DNA of 64,000 nucleotides. Source: Lyophyllum atratum (Eukaryota; Basidiomycota; Agaricomycetes; Agaricales; Lyophyllaceae). The notes beneath the pieces were generated by a model. That model saw only the letters and a list, made by a program, of their open reading frames with translations, did no database searches and was not told the DNA's origin. The translations under genes were made by a program, and so were the position numbers. Below, piece by piece: positions 48,901-60,754 of the stretch; the stretch's first letter is position 1; the number at the start of each line of letters is the position of its first letter. Where the stretch lies: the NCBI GenBank assembly GCA_014905825.1, contig JACGCN010000014.1:310001-374000 (forward strand), written 5' to 3'.

Positions 48901-51900
48901 ATGGCCACAGGCACTCAGACAACAGAATTCATCGCGCGTCAGCGGTTGTTGCTCAAGAAAGAGCGCGATGCTGAGATCACCCGCAGTTCCCTGCTATTGT
49001 CGAATTGTGGACCCAAACTCCTTGAACAGAAGGGTCTCTCCTTAGGTGGCCTCGGGATTGTCGGTGTCAACATCGGGTTGGGCGGAAAAACGTACTTTGA
49101 GCTTGTTGTGAAAATCTTCGTGCCATCTGATATCATACAAGGGCAGCTTGGTGGAGTTGGAGCGACCCACAGCATACCACACCAACCCAGCTTTTCCACC
49201 TCACACAATCAGGTACGCAGTATTTAATCTCTAAGTTGAATGGACTCTCAGCCTGTAATATAGGGCGGGCGATCTTGCCAGGATAGAGGCTAATGTAGTC
49301 GCTGGACCTGCAAAAAAAGCAAAGAAGACTGCAGCCGAGGAGACAAAGGGATCACAACCTGAAGGCGTGGTATACAAGGTATGCTCTTTACATAGCTACG
49401 CCTACCTGTGCTGTGAACTTACTGAGGTTGGCAGGTTTCTGACACAAGAATTGTCATTGCTGTCGATTCATCGGATACAGCGTCAGAAGACCTGGACTTA
49501 CCAGAACGCTGTCGCGTCGTGAAACTCGCGAATAGCGTGACCTATGACCGGTATTTCTCGCCCCCCTCCTCGCACTCCAACATAACCCATATACCTCTGA
49601 AAGGATGGACAAGGCATTGGATCGCCTAGAGAAACGCGTCACCGGACCAAAAGTGTGTTTTTGACATTCCACATGTTGTGTCGTAGCTCACTGTCCGCCA
49701 GGACGATAAAGCATCCGTGGAGTCAATCAGGCTTACTCAGGTTCTGCTGGGCATGGTTCCTCGTTCGGAGAAGCAGCCTGTCCAAAACCTGCAATTCTTT
49801 GACAAGATTCTAAACGCAAGCCAGAAAGAGGCGATCAAATTTTGTTTAGAGTCTCCAGAAGTAGCATGCATTCACGGCCCTCCAGGTACTCAAATAAACA
49901 GTCTTTTACTCCTCGTTGTATCTGATCGTAGGGTCAAGGGACTGGAAAAACACATACCCTCGTCGAACTCATCCGCCAGCTCACCACCGTCTCGTCATAC
50001 AATCCCAAACCTCTCAAGCTTCTCGTATGCGGAGCCTCCAACTTATCCGTTGACAACATCCTCGAACGTTTGTTAGATCTCCCTCCCGGGGAGAAGGGAG
50101 AAAAGTTGAAGGTTACGAGGATCGGACATCCCGCCCGGGTGATGGCCCATGAACGCATCCTTGATTCGACACTAGAAGTCAAAGCGACACGGACAGATCA
50201 GGTTGGCTCCTGGGGTACTGTTTCTGTCGTATACGAAGCTGATAGTGCCCACGTTCTAGGCTGCATTAGCAAAGGACGTGAAGAACGAGCTGGAGGAAAC
50301 ACTTGGCGTACTTTCAGGGAAGGGTAAGGGCGCCAAAGGGAAACGCCCGAAGGGTGGCGAACGCAAGAAATTGTGGGATGAGGTTAAAGCCCTCAGGAAA
50401 GAGTGGGATATGCATGTTTCTTTTGGTTTTGCGACGCTCATCATGTTCGCAGGTATCGTCAGCGCGAAGGGGGAGTTGTCAAGTCGGTCCTTTCAGAGTC
50501 GCAGGTAGGCCTCCTTCCCCACCTTCCTATTAACTTATTTGACACGATGGCGAACATAACAGATCGTACTCGCAACCTGCCATTCGGCGGGGGGGCGGCA
50601 GTTGTGGAACCATGATTTTGATGTCCTTATTATTGACGAAGCGACACAAGCCCTCGAAGCAGTAAATATAATTTATCCCAAGATGATCAGGTTGCTCAGA
50701 CACTTGCGTTCATAGGTCTGCTGGATCCCAATATTCAAAGCCAAGAAATTAATCCTTGCTGGGGATCCGATGCAGCTGCCGCCGACTATTCTATCGATTA
50801 ATGATGATAGGAAGCGAAAAGCGAAAGATGACGCTGCCAAATCAAAGCGGGACAGAGCTTCTCCTGTTGCTAAGTCAAAGCAGGCAAATGCCCCACCCTC
50901 TCAAGCCCCAGATGACACGGAGTCCGCTTCTGAATCTTCAGCTCAGAGTGACGTAGAAACACCACTTGTGGATGCGACTGCAGCGTTGTCTCTAGAGGAA
51001 CCACCAACATCGCAGAAGATCAGGCAGCCAGTACTGGAACCACCACGCACATTAGAGACCACCCTCTTCGATCGCTTGGAAAAGATGTACGGGTCCAGCA
51101 TAAAGCGGATGCTCAATATCCAGTACAGGTAGGTCGATTGCACCTGTTCCAGCATTCCGCGCAGAACTCATACAGCACTCCAGAATGCATTCGCAGATCT
51201 GCGCATTCCCATCAAAGGTTCTGTACTCGTCCAAGCTGACTTCTTATACCTCGGTGGAGGGCCATCTTCTGCAGGACCTTCCAAACACGCATGCGGACAC
51301 GGAAGACGACGAGAAGGAGATGCTGGCTACCCCTGTTGTCTTCTTCGACACCGCCGGGTGTGAGTACTTTGAGAGACTGGAGGGCGATGGAGACGAGGGA
51401 AGCCGATGCAATGAGAATGAGGCGACAGTGGTGAAGAACTGGGTGGAGAAGCTGGTATGATCAGCCTGCCATTTTGGATAGGACAATATGCTCATATTCT
51501 ATTACAAGGTGGAAGTTGGCCTAACCCCAGACCAGATCGCCGTCATCACTCCGTACGTTCTCCTCATGTCATTCACTCCGCGAACGGCACGCTGAACCTC
51601 CCCTCCAAAGATACCAAGCTCAGGTGACGCTATTGTCATCCCTTCTCCGCCCGATGTATGGGACGGACCTGGAGATCGGCAGCGTTGACGGTATGCAAGG
51701 CCGAGAGAAGGAGGCCGTGATCATCAGCCTCGTGCGCAGCAATGAAACGGTGAGCAATTAGAACATCTATTGTGAATGTCATACTGATATTCTTCACAGA
51801 GGGAAGTAGGTTTCTTGAAGGAGAAGAGGCGCCTTAATGGTATGCAATCTTGTCCTCCTGGTAGACGACTTAACCTGACTAACATGCCAGTGGCTATGAC

Positions 51901-52081
51901 ACGGGCCAAACGCCATCTCGTACGTCCTTCCTGTTCATCCTCTGACTTACACCTAATGTCATGTTATCATCAGTGCGTTGTTGGAGATTCATCAACTGTC
52001 TGTCACGGCGGCAGCTATCTGAAGAAGTGGTTGGCATGGCTAGATACCAATGCAGACGTTAAATATGCAGGGCTGGAGTAA
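48901..52081 (+). CDS. HCS1: UPF1-like superfamily 1 helicase, HCS1/IGHMBP2 type
   Basis: 5'-3' DNA/RNA helicase related to yeast DNA polymerase alpha-associated helicase A and human IGHMBP2. The ATG at 48901 gives MATGTQTTEFIARQRLLLKK. Intron 1 has its donor at 49092 inside the apparent KTYFEL, restoring GGKTLVELERPTAYHTNPAF. Helicase motifs: I HGPPGTGKTHTL, II LIIDEATQALEA, III LAGDPMQLPPT, IV region IQYRMHSQICAFPS, V GSVDGMQGREKEAVIISLVR, VI LNVAMTRAKRHL. A low-complexity insertion of about 80 residues (about 50810-51060), Lys- then Ser/Thr/Pro-rich, lies between motif III and IV. The C-terminus ends without the R3H or zinc finger of animal IGHMBP2, like the yeast protein. About sixteen introns; complete. 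Confidence 0.92.
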
Positions 52082-52250
52082 TGTATATGGAAGTGAAGGT
52101 ATGTGTGGTATGATCAATGTCGGTATGGAGCATAAGCGAGCGCCGATGACGCAAGTGTAGAGAAGCAATATACAGTATGGTATGGGTACAACAAATACGC
52201 AGGACCGTCCGAGTCTGCCATGGGATATACACGTGAACAGTTACACAACA

Positions 52251-54897
52251 TCAATATTCGTCCACATCCGAAAGCGAAGCATATTCCGAGACCGACTGGT
52301 CATCCTCATACTCCTGTACAACATCTCTCATCGCATACCGCATAATCGGCGTCGTCGGCACCAACTTCGGCCCCACAACCTCCAACGCCTCCTCATAAAT
52401 ATCCAGCTCATGCTCCGAAACAGGCATCATCCCCTCCTCCGACGCCTGCGGCAACATCTCCACCGCCCCCGGCACAACCCCCGGCGGCGAATAACTCGGA
52501 ATCCCCTCTGACCCTCCCCCTCCTCCCAACCCCCCAACACCAAGTCCAACCCCCGCAAACCCACTAATCCCACTTCTCACCCTCGCCTCCTCCCGCCCGT
52601 CCTCCCTCGCCACCGTCTCCGTCCACCTCAAATCCAACAACCGCCCCTTCACCATCCCATCCACCGCGCGCACCCCAAGCTCCCGACACAGCATAAAGTA
52701 TGGGAGATAGGTCGTCTCCGGCTGCGCGAGGCGGCTCATCACTTTCAGCAGCTGCATCGCTGAGAAGTCCGCAGTGTAGTACCCCGCAATGAGGGCGTTC
52801 GCACGGTCTCCTCCTCCGTCCCCGCTTTCACCGCCGGGGTTGGGCCCGAAGGGATGCGTGAGGGGGGAGTAGATTTTGAACCCGGCGGGGCCGAGGCCGG
52901 GGTGGAGGGTCTCGGGGTTGGAAGTGTTGGCGGCGTGGGTGGTGCTGGCGGCTTCTTGGGCGCTGGGGGACTGGGAGGAATGGATGATGTGGAGGTTGAG
53001 GAGGGAGTGGGCTTGGAGGAAGTGGGAGCTCTGCTTGACTGGGAAGATAATAGAATTAGATGAGGACCGAATTAGAGGAGAAGACGCTTACTGTCGATCT
53101 TCCCATTTGAGTTGACTAGATACAGTTTCGGAAGGTTAGGTAGTGTGAACGTGAAGATGTAGAAAAACCCACTATAATCAGTGACATAATCATGCCAATG
53201 GGCCAACTTCCCTCCAAAGGCCTCGTACAGAACTTCGAACCTCAGTCCAGAACGCAGCCGTTCCGGCACCTTGGGCAGTATCTGGTCACGGAAGAACGAC
53301 TTGGTTTCTGATAGGGAACAGTCGCCAATTGTGATGATCTAGGAAAGTGTGTCCATCAGTGCGGTCAAGTGCCATGGAGGAGGGTCGTGTACCTTGCAAT
53401 GCTGCATGACGTTGAATTGCCGGAGCCAAGTCTGATAGAAGGGATCGCTCGTGGCGTGGATGACGTGGCACAAACGATCTTGCTTCGTGAGGACAAGCAT
53501 CGAGTCCAGTAGACACTTCATCGTGTCCGTTGATTGGATAAGTGCTGGCCTAGAGATTATTCAGCACATGTGACAGCACGGTGGGGAAGCGGGACACACA
53601 GCTTATGTGCTTCATCGAAGAAGATGACCTGAACCACACCAAACGCGTCAAAAACATATACAACGAGGAAAGGAAGATGAAGTTACTGACTGGCATCTTC
53701 TTGATAGGTTTCGAATGCTCCTTTTCAGGATTTCCGTTCTGGCCGTTCGAGGGCCGAGGTTTTGCAGAATCTCTTGCCTTGGACTTGGACCCTCTCAGAA
53801 ACGTCCATCGCTTCGACTTGTTTGAACTTGCGCCGTTGGAGCCGGCATTGACATGAGTATGGTCCGAGTTCAGGGTCGCGTCCGAAGATTGCCTCCGTTT
53901 ACCATTCGCCAAGCCGTGATTGTCTTCCCTGTCGTGCGGTCGGAATTCCCAGTACTTCAAGAGCGAGCTCTAGGAGGGTAAAATGGTTTAGAAGATGGGT
54001 ATGTTGTGCAACAGATGGCGGATTACTTGGAAGAGCTCCATGAGGCGAGCTATATCACTAGATCTGACATTGTGGCCTTTCTGGTCTACAGAGGCATCGG
54101 CGGCCCGACTTTCGACGTTCTGGCGATCAAACTGGGCAGGTTTCTCGGGTTAAATGAACGTGTGGAGAAGTGGGAGAAAAAATCATCACCTTGAAGCTCC
54201 ATGCCTCCTTCTCAAATTCTTCATATCCATCCATCTTGTTCGCTATTTCCTCAAAGTAGAGTTCCATTTGCTGGCTTAGACTCCGATACAGACTTGAGAG
54301 GTCCGCAAAGCCTGCGATTCGCAGGTCAAAGTGCAGAACATGATACTGTTCGCGGGACAGGACTTCTCTGAGTAATGCAGTCTATGTTGTCAGAGGGAGT
54401 TAATGGATGCACGGATATAAATGTGAGAACCGGACCTTGCCAGTCGAGCTTGCACCGAAAAGGACGGTGAAGGAGGGCTCGCCTTCAAGGGCTCGTTCGA
54501 TAGCTTGCATTTCCGCCTTGCGAGGGAAAAATCCGGGCAACCGGGCAAACGTGTGTTTGGGACGAAGCTGCGAGCGCTCTCGATTCTCAGCGATTTCTCG
54601 TCGAGCCTCTTCAAGCAGCCGCCTGGATTCCGTCAGCGAACGGACCGTCTCAGCAGGCTGGACAACGAGTGATGAACCACAGCAGTGTTCCATTTTGAGG
54701 TCAACACCTACATTCGTTATAACACCAACGATATCACCCATGCCGAAGAAGTTCCTCTTGTTTAAGTCGGGGGGCAGGAACGAGTTGCGTCGGCGAGGGA
54801 TATTGCTCCGGAATAACCAGTGTATCGAGGGCACGCGGCTGCGGGAGGTCTGTTGCTGAGGATGTCGCAGTCTGACGCTGGTAGGACTCTGGTTCAT
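52251..54897 (-). CDS. ATPase_2-type P-loop NTPase, function unknown
   Basis: STAND/archaeal-type ATPase domain (PF01637-like), probably organelle-associated, role unknown. The ATG at 54897 gives a basic N-terminus (NQSPTSVRLRHPQQQTSR) and a hydrophobic MGDIVGVITN before intron 1. The ATPase follows: GFFPRKAEMQAIERAL, Walker A FGASSTGKTALLREV, a helical LRIAGFADLSSLYRSLSQQM, a basic low-complexity insertion (nt about 53700-53930), Walker B VIFFDEAHKL, then HVIHATSDPFYQTWL and sensor-like IITIGDCSLSETKSFF. The C-terminal part has GFKIYSPLTHPFGPNPGG, TADFSAMQLLKVMSRL and an acidic end EDDQSVSEYASLSDVDEY. The intron ending at about 53060 is long and could contain a small extra exon. The N-terminus may be a mitochondrial presequence, an inference from its composition. 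Confidence 0.75.
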
Positions 54898-55496
54898 GGG
54901 GCGAGATGGATATGAAGAAGAGAAGTTGCGGATTGGAATACAAGTACTGATGGATGTGGGTGGGTGTGTGGGTTTGATTAAGCTGAGGAGATATGTAGAC
55001 TAGCCAGGAGCGTACATGTGTAATCGGCTCATGCATAATCCTGGCGTGTGCGGCGCGTTTCGACGCATCGTGGATGTGATAGCTGGAATGGAGGGGTAAA
55101 CACGTTGCAGACGCGAGATTTTCGGGCCAACATGGAGTAGGAATTTCATCTTCCTGCCTCTTGGCCGTAGTCCAGTCTCAACTTTCTCCAGAGCCTTGGT
55201 AACTCCTGGTTCCCCTCGGGGAGCCGCGGGCGATGTTTGGAATTCTGTAGGGACCTGGATGCTATCAGCACATAAGCTCCAGACTTGGATTGCCTGAAGT
55301 CGTAAAAGAGTTGGATACAAGGATAAGCTAGCCCAGACGCCTGTGTGGGAGCTAACGCGCGCTCAACGAGCAGGATGGGGTATACCAAGCCCTTATTCAA
55401 GTCATTAAGTGGTCAAAGGCAGTCAATGACTTAGCCGCATGATGTCACCAGAAATCAATTACGTAATTAATAATACAGACTTAGCATCCATCCTGT
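54898..55496. other. Intergenic region
   Basis: Promoter of the ATPase gene and 3' flank of the RING gene. Minus-strand frames at 55000-55400 are open but not conserved-looking. Confidence 0.4.
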
Positions 55497-58135
55497 TTAC
55501 CACCTTCCCCCCTCGTCGTCCTCACCATCCTCACTAGCCGAATGCATCTCCCGCTCCATCATCCTCAGAAGCCTTGACGACGGGCCTGCTCTCGAACCAT
55601 CGTCCTCGTACATCCTGTTAAGGTTATAGTTAGTCCCCTACGAAATTAAACCCTGGATGGAAAAAGCTGACCCTTCATCGCCCTCCTCATCATCGTCTAA
55701 GCGGTGCCTGCGCATCACATATTTAGCAAAAGAGGGAAAGTTACAAACCCGTGATTACTCACTGGTGGTCGCTATCGTCCGAGTCGACATCAACATATCT
55801 GAAATGAAAGCATAAGCGTTGAACAGGGTTCCCATACATATAACACGCACTCAGGAGCGTCATCCTCGCTCTCCTCGTCTTCCACAACCCGGTTACGGAC
55901 CCTATAAACACTTATAAGCACACAGGCATCTGGGGTGCCTTGGAATGCTACTCACACAATTCTCCTCCTCTGCGGCTGTTCATTATCCGAAGATATGGCA
56001 ATGGGGCGATTGCGTCGTCGGAGCACTTGAATCTCAGGGGAATTCGGAGTTTCTTCTTCCTCCTCTGAGTCCACGATGACGATGGGGTTCAGTCTGGGCC
56101 CCACACCCGGCCCCCTTCCGCGCCTGGCCAGTCTAAGGCTCCGCCCAATGTGCCTCGCAATATCCTGGAACTCAACTTCGTCATCATCCAGGATTTCTGC
56201 AGCCTCTTCATCAACATCCTCGTCTTCGTGCGCATCAGGAGCTCCCCGCCTAGTTCTCGGTACCAGTGCTCCGTGCCCGGGGCGGGCACGCGCGGAGGAT
56301 GCACCGGCTGCGCTAGTTTCCGCGGTATCCTCATCGTCGATGAAGCTGCTCTCATACCCATCATCTCCCGCGCCCTCCCCGTCCTGTGCTGCCTCATCAA
56401 TTCTGGCAATCCCCGCCTCCCCTTCATCATCAGTGAAGTGAGCATACAGCTGAGGCTGCTGCGTCGGAATCTCCACTTCTGCTTCGTCATCAGTGAAGTC
56501 AGCAAACACCAGTTCCTGAGGCTGCGGCGGCCTAGGGGCAACACCTCCAATAGGAAGCCGAGGCGCACGCCGTCCACCCAAGTTCGGGTGAAACATCGGA
56601 AGGACTCTCGGATTGAACAGTGGCACATGCGCGGGGCGAACCTGACCCCATTCATCCTCGACCTCATCATCCTCATCGTCGTCTATCCCCCCATCGAACA
56701 ACAGCTCGTTCTCCGACTCGGACTCACTATCCTCCCCTCCCATCTCAAACGGATTCGGCCGCTCTCCAGCCATCATGCTAAGCAAATCCCTCAAAGTCCT
56801 GCGCCTCGCCAACGCATTAGGGCCCCCACCGAATTCCATCTCGCTATCATCTTCGTCGCCCTCCCCATCTTCGCTCCCCGCATGCCCAGGATACTCCCGA
56901 TGGCACTGCGTGCACACCCCGTCCCAGATCTCATGCATACAGTCGATGCACCTATAGATCCCGCCGTCCTCCGCATCATACATCCCCATATCCTCCAGCC
57001 CACCTCCTGCACCTCCTTCTGCGGTGTTCCGAGGCAGACGAGGTGGTGCGACGGCGAAGTAGTCAAAATGCGAACGGTGGCTTACGGGGTGGAAGATATT
57101 GCGCCAGGGATCCTGCGCCGAACGGTTGAGGCCAGTGGACAAGACGGGGCCCTCGGGTGCGGGTGTTGGTGTCTCCTCGGGTACGGGTGCAGGTAGTTCA
57201 ATAAGCCCACTGCGCACAATCCCGTTTACCATGCTCTTTACACCCCAGACCTCTACGGGGCGCTCGTTGATGATCGTGCGGCAGATGGGGCATTTCTTTT
57301 TCTTGTGAATGTGGGATTGTCCGTGGGGTACTCCGGGGATGCGTTCCTCCAGGGGATGAGGGTTGTCGTTGGCAGTGAACCAACGGACGAGACAGCCGTG
57401 GCAGACGACGTGGCCACACGGCGCAAGCGCGAATGGTTTGTACAGGAGGTCGAGGCAAATCTGGCAGGTGATGGCTTGGTGGACTTGAGTCAGGTGCGTT
57501 TGGTGTCTTTGTAGAAGCTGTAATTGGGATATGATTAGTCAGGGGGGCTCTCGGAGGGTAGAGGGGACAGCGTACTAGAGATTGAGCTTCGAGTTCTTGT
57601 TTTAATCGCGCTATCTGAGCTTTATGAGACTCGATGGTCTCCGACGGTGGTGATTCCTCCTTGGCTTTTCCTTTTCCCTTGTCCGTGTATGGCTAATTCA
57701 AGCAGGGCATGTTGGTGGTGAAGCCAAACAATATGTACGAAAAAGATGACTCACGATCCTAGAAACCGCCTCTTCCGCGCCGTCCATCATCGAGAAATCC
57801 TCCGTTTCAGGCGCAATATCACCCTGGGCACCGAGCGGCGTCGTAGCGGTCTGATCAGGCGCGGTACTCTGCGTTCCTACCGTGACACTCCTCGACTTGG
57901 ACCTAGGACGAGACTCTGGCACGGTGGCAGCTGTCACAATAGACGTCTTCCGCCTCCTCTTTCTCCTCTTCTTCTTATCCTTCGGGGCAGAGGTGATAGA
58001 ATCGTCCTTCTTCAATTTCTTATTGTACCTGGGCTCGCCGTCGGACTCTGCAGTGCCGCGTTTCCTTGAGTTCATCGATGCCGCCTGGGGGACGGCGCCT
58101 GTACTTGACCCAGGAGTCGCTTGACGCGTCGACAT
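55497..58135 (-). CDS. RING-type E3 ubiquitin ligase candidate
   Basis: Exon 1 from the ATG at 58135 encodes a disordered, basic N-terminus (KDKKKRRKRRRKTS). A short exon with a coiled coil (SHKAQIARLKQELEAQS) follows, then the C3HC4 RING: CQICLDLLYKPF, CGHVVCHGCLVRWF, KKCPICRTI. Next is a large exon with a second Cys pair cluster, CIDCMHEIWDGVCTQCHREY, possibly a zinc ribbon. A long acidic region with repeated FTDDEAEVE-like units and a Ser/acid-rich tail follows, then several tiny 3' exons ending MYEDDGSRAG...EGGRW and TAA at 55497..55499. The architecture resembles CHFR/DMA-like ligases but lacks a visible FHA domain. Likely nuclear. Exon borders in the last 500 bp are approximate. Confidence 0.8.
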
Positions 58136-58567
58136 ACTAATGGCTGTGGAAACTCAAACTGAGTTCGAAAAAGCTGGAGAATCACGCAAAAGCTTCTGGT
58201 CCAAGCATGAGCAAATATACGTGGCGCATTTATTACAAATATGAGTAAGAATAATAACTATTATTTATTTAATTGACTTCGTCATGAATTTGCACATCGT
58301 ATTTTCAGATTCAGGTGTAGTCAAGTAAGCGTCTCTTCTCTGCGACCTTTGGTAAAGTATGAATCATGTCTCGAGTCCGAGTGGGTATCTACGTGTACAG
58401 AGTCTATAAATGAGTCCATGCTTGGGTACATATGAATAAGTGCAGGGCTGGGGCTAACCAGGACCTGATATCGTCTGGGCAGTCGGATGCAAGGTCGCAG
58501 CAATGAGAATAGGTAGGTATAATTTAACTTACAACGGCACAATCGCCAGAGTCCAGGACGCTTCGGA
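58136..58567. other. Intergenic region
   Basis: AT-rich near 58220-58290 (a stretch with TTATTTATTTAATTG). Promoter of the RING gene and 3' flank of the transporter gene. Confidence 0.5.
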
Positions 58568-60310
58568 TCAGAGAACCGATGCCCTCTCACGTCTCTCCTT
58601 CAGTTCGACTGAGGCGTAAATGGCACCGCCAACGAGCGTTAGCGCGATCCCAACGGCATTCATGGGTGTGATAGTGAGGTCGAAGAGCATGACTGCGCAA
58701 AGGATCGTCAGGACCTGCTTCACGTTCGCTACAGAAGGGAGCAACCATAACATTAGTCAAGCACCTTACGAAGGACACGGCACAATATCACTCGCCTGCA
58801 ACAGTCATGCTCAACGCCCCAACCTTCCGGTTCGCTGTAAAGCTCACCACGTTCAGTCCAAACGCCATGACTCCGTTCATCAGCAACAGAATAAGCTGTG
58901 TGTTCGAGAGACTAGGCACTGCCGGTGGATGTCGCAGCCCTGCCACTGAATACTCCCGCACCCGCTGAAGCTCCCCAGAGAAGTGTGCGATAAGCATGGT
59001 TTGAATAAATGCGAGAGGAGAGAGGAGGTACAGGAGGTGCATTGGGCTGAGGGATGGCAGTCTTGTGCGAGGAGGAGGAGGTAATGATGATAGCTTTTCT
59101 GACATGGGATCCTTATCGCGATTATCGGACGATGATTTGACATGCGAGTAGGTATGAGGTGGTATCGTAACACGCGATGGCGCTTGGAGGAAGTTGGTGT
59201 AGATCGTTTTGAGCGACGCCAGGACAGTTCCTAGGAGCGTCAGGAAGAAGCCCCAGGGAGTGAAGTAGTAGTCTCCATATGTCCTGTAGGGGCGTTGGGA
59301 TTCGAACATCAAAAAAATACGGGATTGACGCACGCAAATCCGACTCCAGCCACGACGGGCAGGAGTGCCACCAGCTTCGAACGGCTGCTTCGAGTACCAA
59401 GAATCAATGCAGAGAATAATATCGTAAAGAGTGGTGTTGAAGCTCGGATGACTTGATGAAACTGCACTCGTTGATCAGTTCAAGTTTATTGGAACCACGG
59501 GATGAGACTCACGGGGACTGTTACGAGACCCAGGGAGACATTACTGACAATAATATTAACTGTGTAGAGGCCGCTGAACGCAAGTAGAATAAGCGTTTCC
59601 TGCGCGTTTAGGCGTGGAACGGGGATCGATCCGTTGCGGACGAGGATTAGGCTACCGATAGACCCGCAGAGGGCGTGCAATGCAGAGAGCGTGTAGGGAA
59701 AAGGAAAGTTGATAAGAACTGATTTATTGTACAGTGTCAGACTGAGGTTGAGCGTGAAATAGAGTGCGAGGTATGTTGATGGGTGTCTGAGGAGGCGTGA
59801 TCTTTGAAGGCTGGCTACGGATGCATACTGCCAAGTACGACGCCTGAATGCTTTTCGGCGGGTTGGAGATGTCGGGTGAGGCAACTCGAGTGGTAGTTGG
59901 TGTGGTTTCGAAGTTGGCGAGACTTGACGTGGGTAGGGCTGGTCGTTGTGAAAAAGACGCACACGCTGTGATCGAAGCGTGGAACGATTCCAGATTGCTC
60001 CAGGTCTGGGCGATTGAAGCCTGTTCACGTTCATAACCTTCTTTTCCTTTTCTTCGCCAGATGTGCTGCCTTTATCGCTAGCCTCGAGGTGGTTGATTGG
60101 CTTCAGGTCCCGTTTGGGGGTCGACGACAGCACATGTGTACGGCGAGACGACGGTGGTTTCACTGATGTGTTCGGCGCAAACTCTTGTTTGTGACCGCCT
60201 GTCTGATGAAACCACGGGTATTTTGTGGAAGAAGATGGGATCAAGATAGAAAGTGATGTCGAGGATGAATGGTGGAATCTCGGCACTGAGGACGAATTAG
60301 GCGTTGACAT
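58568..60310 (-). CDS. TPT/DMT-family transporter (triose-phosphate/nucleotide-sugar transporter domain)
   Basis: Multipass membrane transporter, probably in the Golgi or ER. The ATG at 60310 (the longer frame starts with GTG) begins an unusually long, disordered, basic N-terminus of about 170 residues. The TPT core follows: ALYFTLNLSLTLYNKSVLINFPFPYTL, a classic signature, then LSALHALCGSIG, YTVNIIVSNVSLGLVTVP, and after an intron FHQVIRASTPLFTILFSALI and GVGFATYGDYYF. A loop of about 60 residues precedes the last helices (NGVMAFGLNVVSFTANRKVG; VKQVLTILCAVMLF; NAVGIALTLVGGAIYASVEL). Typically about ten helices. The ligand is unknown; yeast SLY41-type and plant plastid-type proteins share the domain. 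Confidence 0.85.
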
Positions 60311-60754
60311 GGGCACGGTGGCAAAGGCGAATTGGATGCTGACAAGGTTTTCCTGTCTTGAAGGTCTATGGGTATGAGGAAGTGTAGAGGCTTAGAACGT
60401 TCAACGTCCTCAGCATTCGATATAATTTTCAAACCACTTTAGCTGGCGAAGTGTGCCGCCATATGACCTATGTTTGTCCTTGTGGACGCGTCTGCCAGCA
60501 TAATCCAGAAGCCAGATGTATCTTTTCTTACTATAGATAGTGCGTTATGATAGAGGTATAAGATGTTATATTTACATTACATTATGCAATATGTAGCTTG
60601 GTGTCCTTGGAACAAGTTGTTGGACGAGAACGAAAGTGATCACGCGACGACTTGAAGCCGAAGCCACGACAAGAAAGGTGTGGGTACAGTATCTTGGGAA
60701 ATGATTCGTTGGTTTGTTACGTCTCGGGGTATGTTCTGCTTGAATTGCGAATGA
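60311..60754. other. Intergenic region
   Basis: Transporter promoter and 3' flank of the F-box gene. Nothing else seen. Confidence 0.5.

Noticed and set aside
56150..57196. 348-residue plus-strand frame opposite the RING gene
   Set aside because: Mirrors the acidic low-complexity coding strand; no independent motif.
59285..59310. tRNA T-loop-like sequence GTTCGAATCC on the minus strand
   Set aside because: It lies inside an intron of the TPT transporter gene, and no A box or cloverleaf can be drawn.
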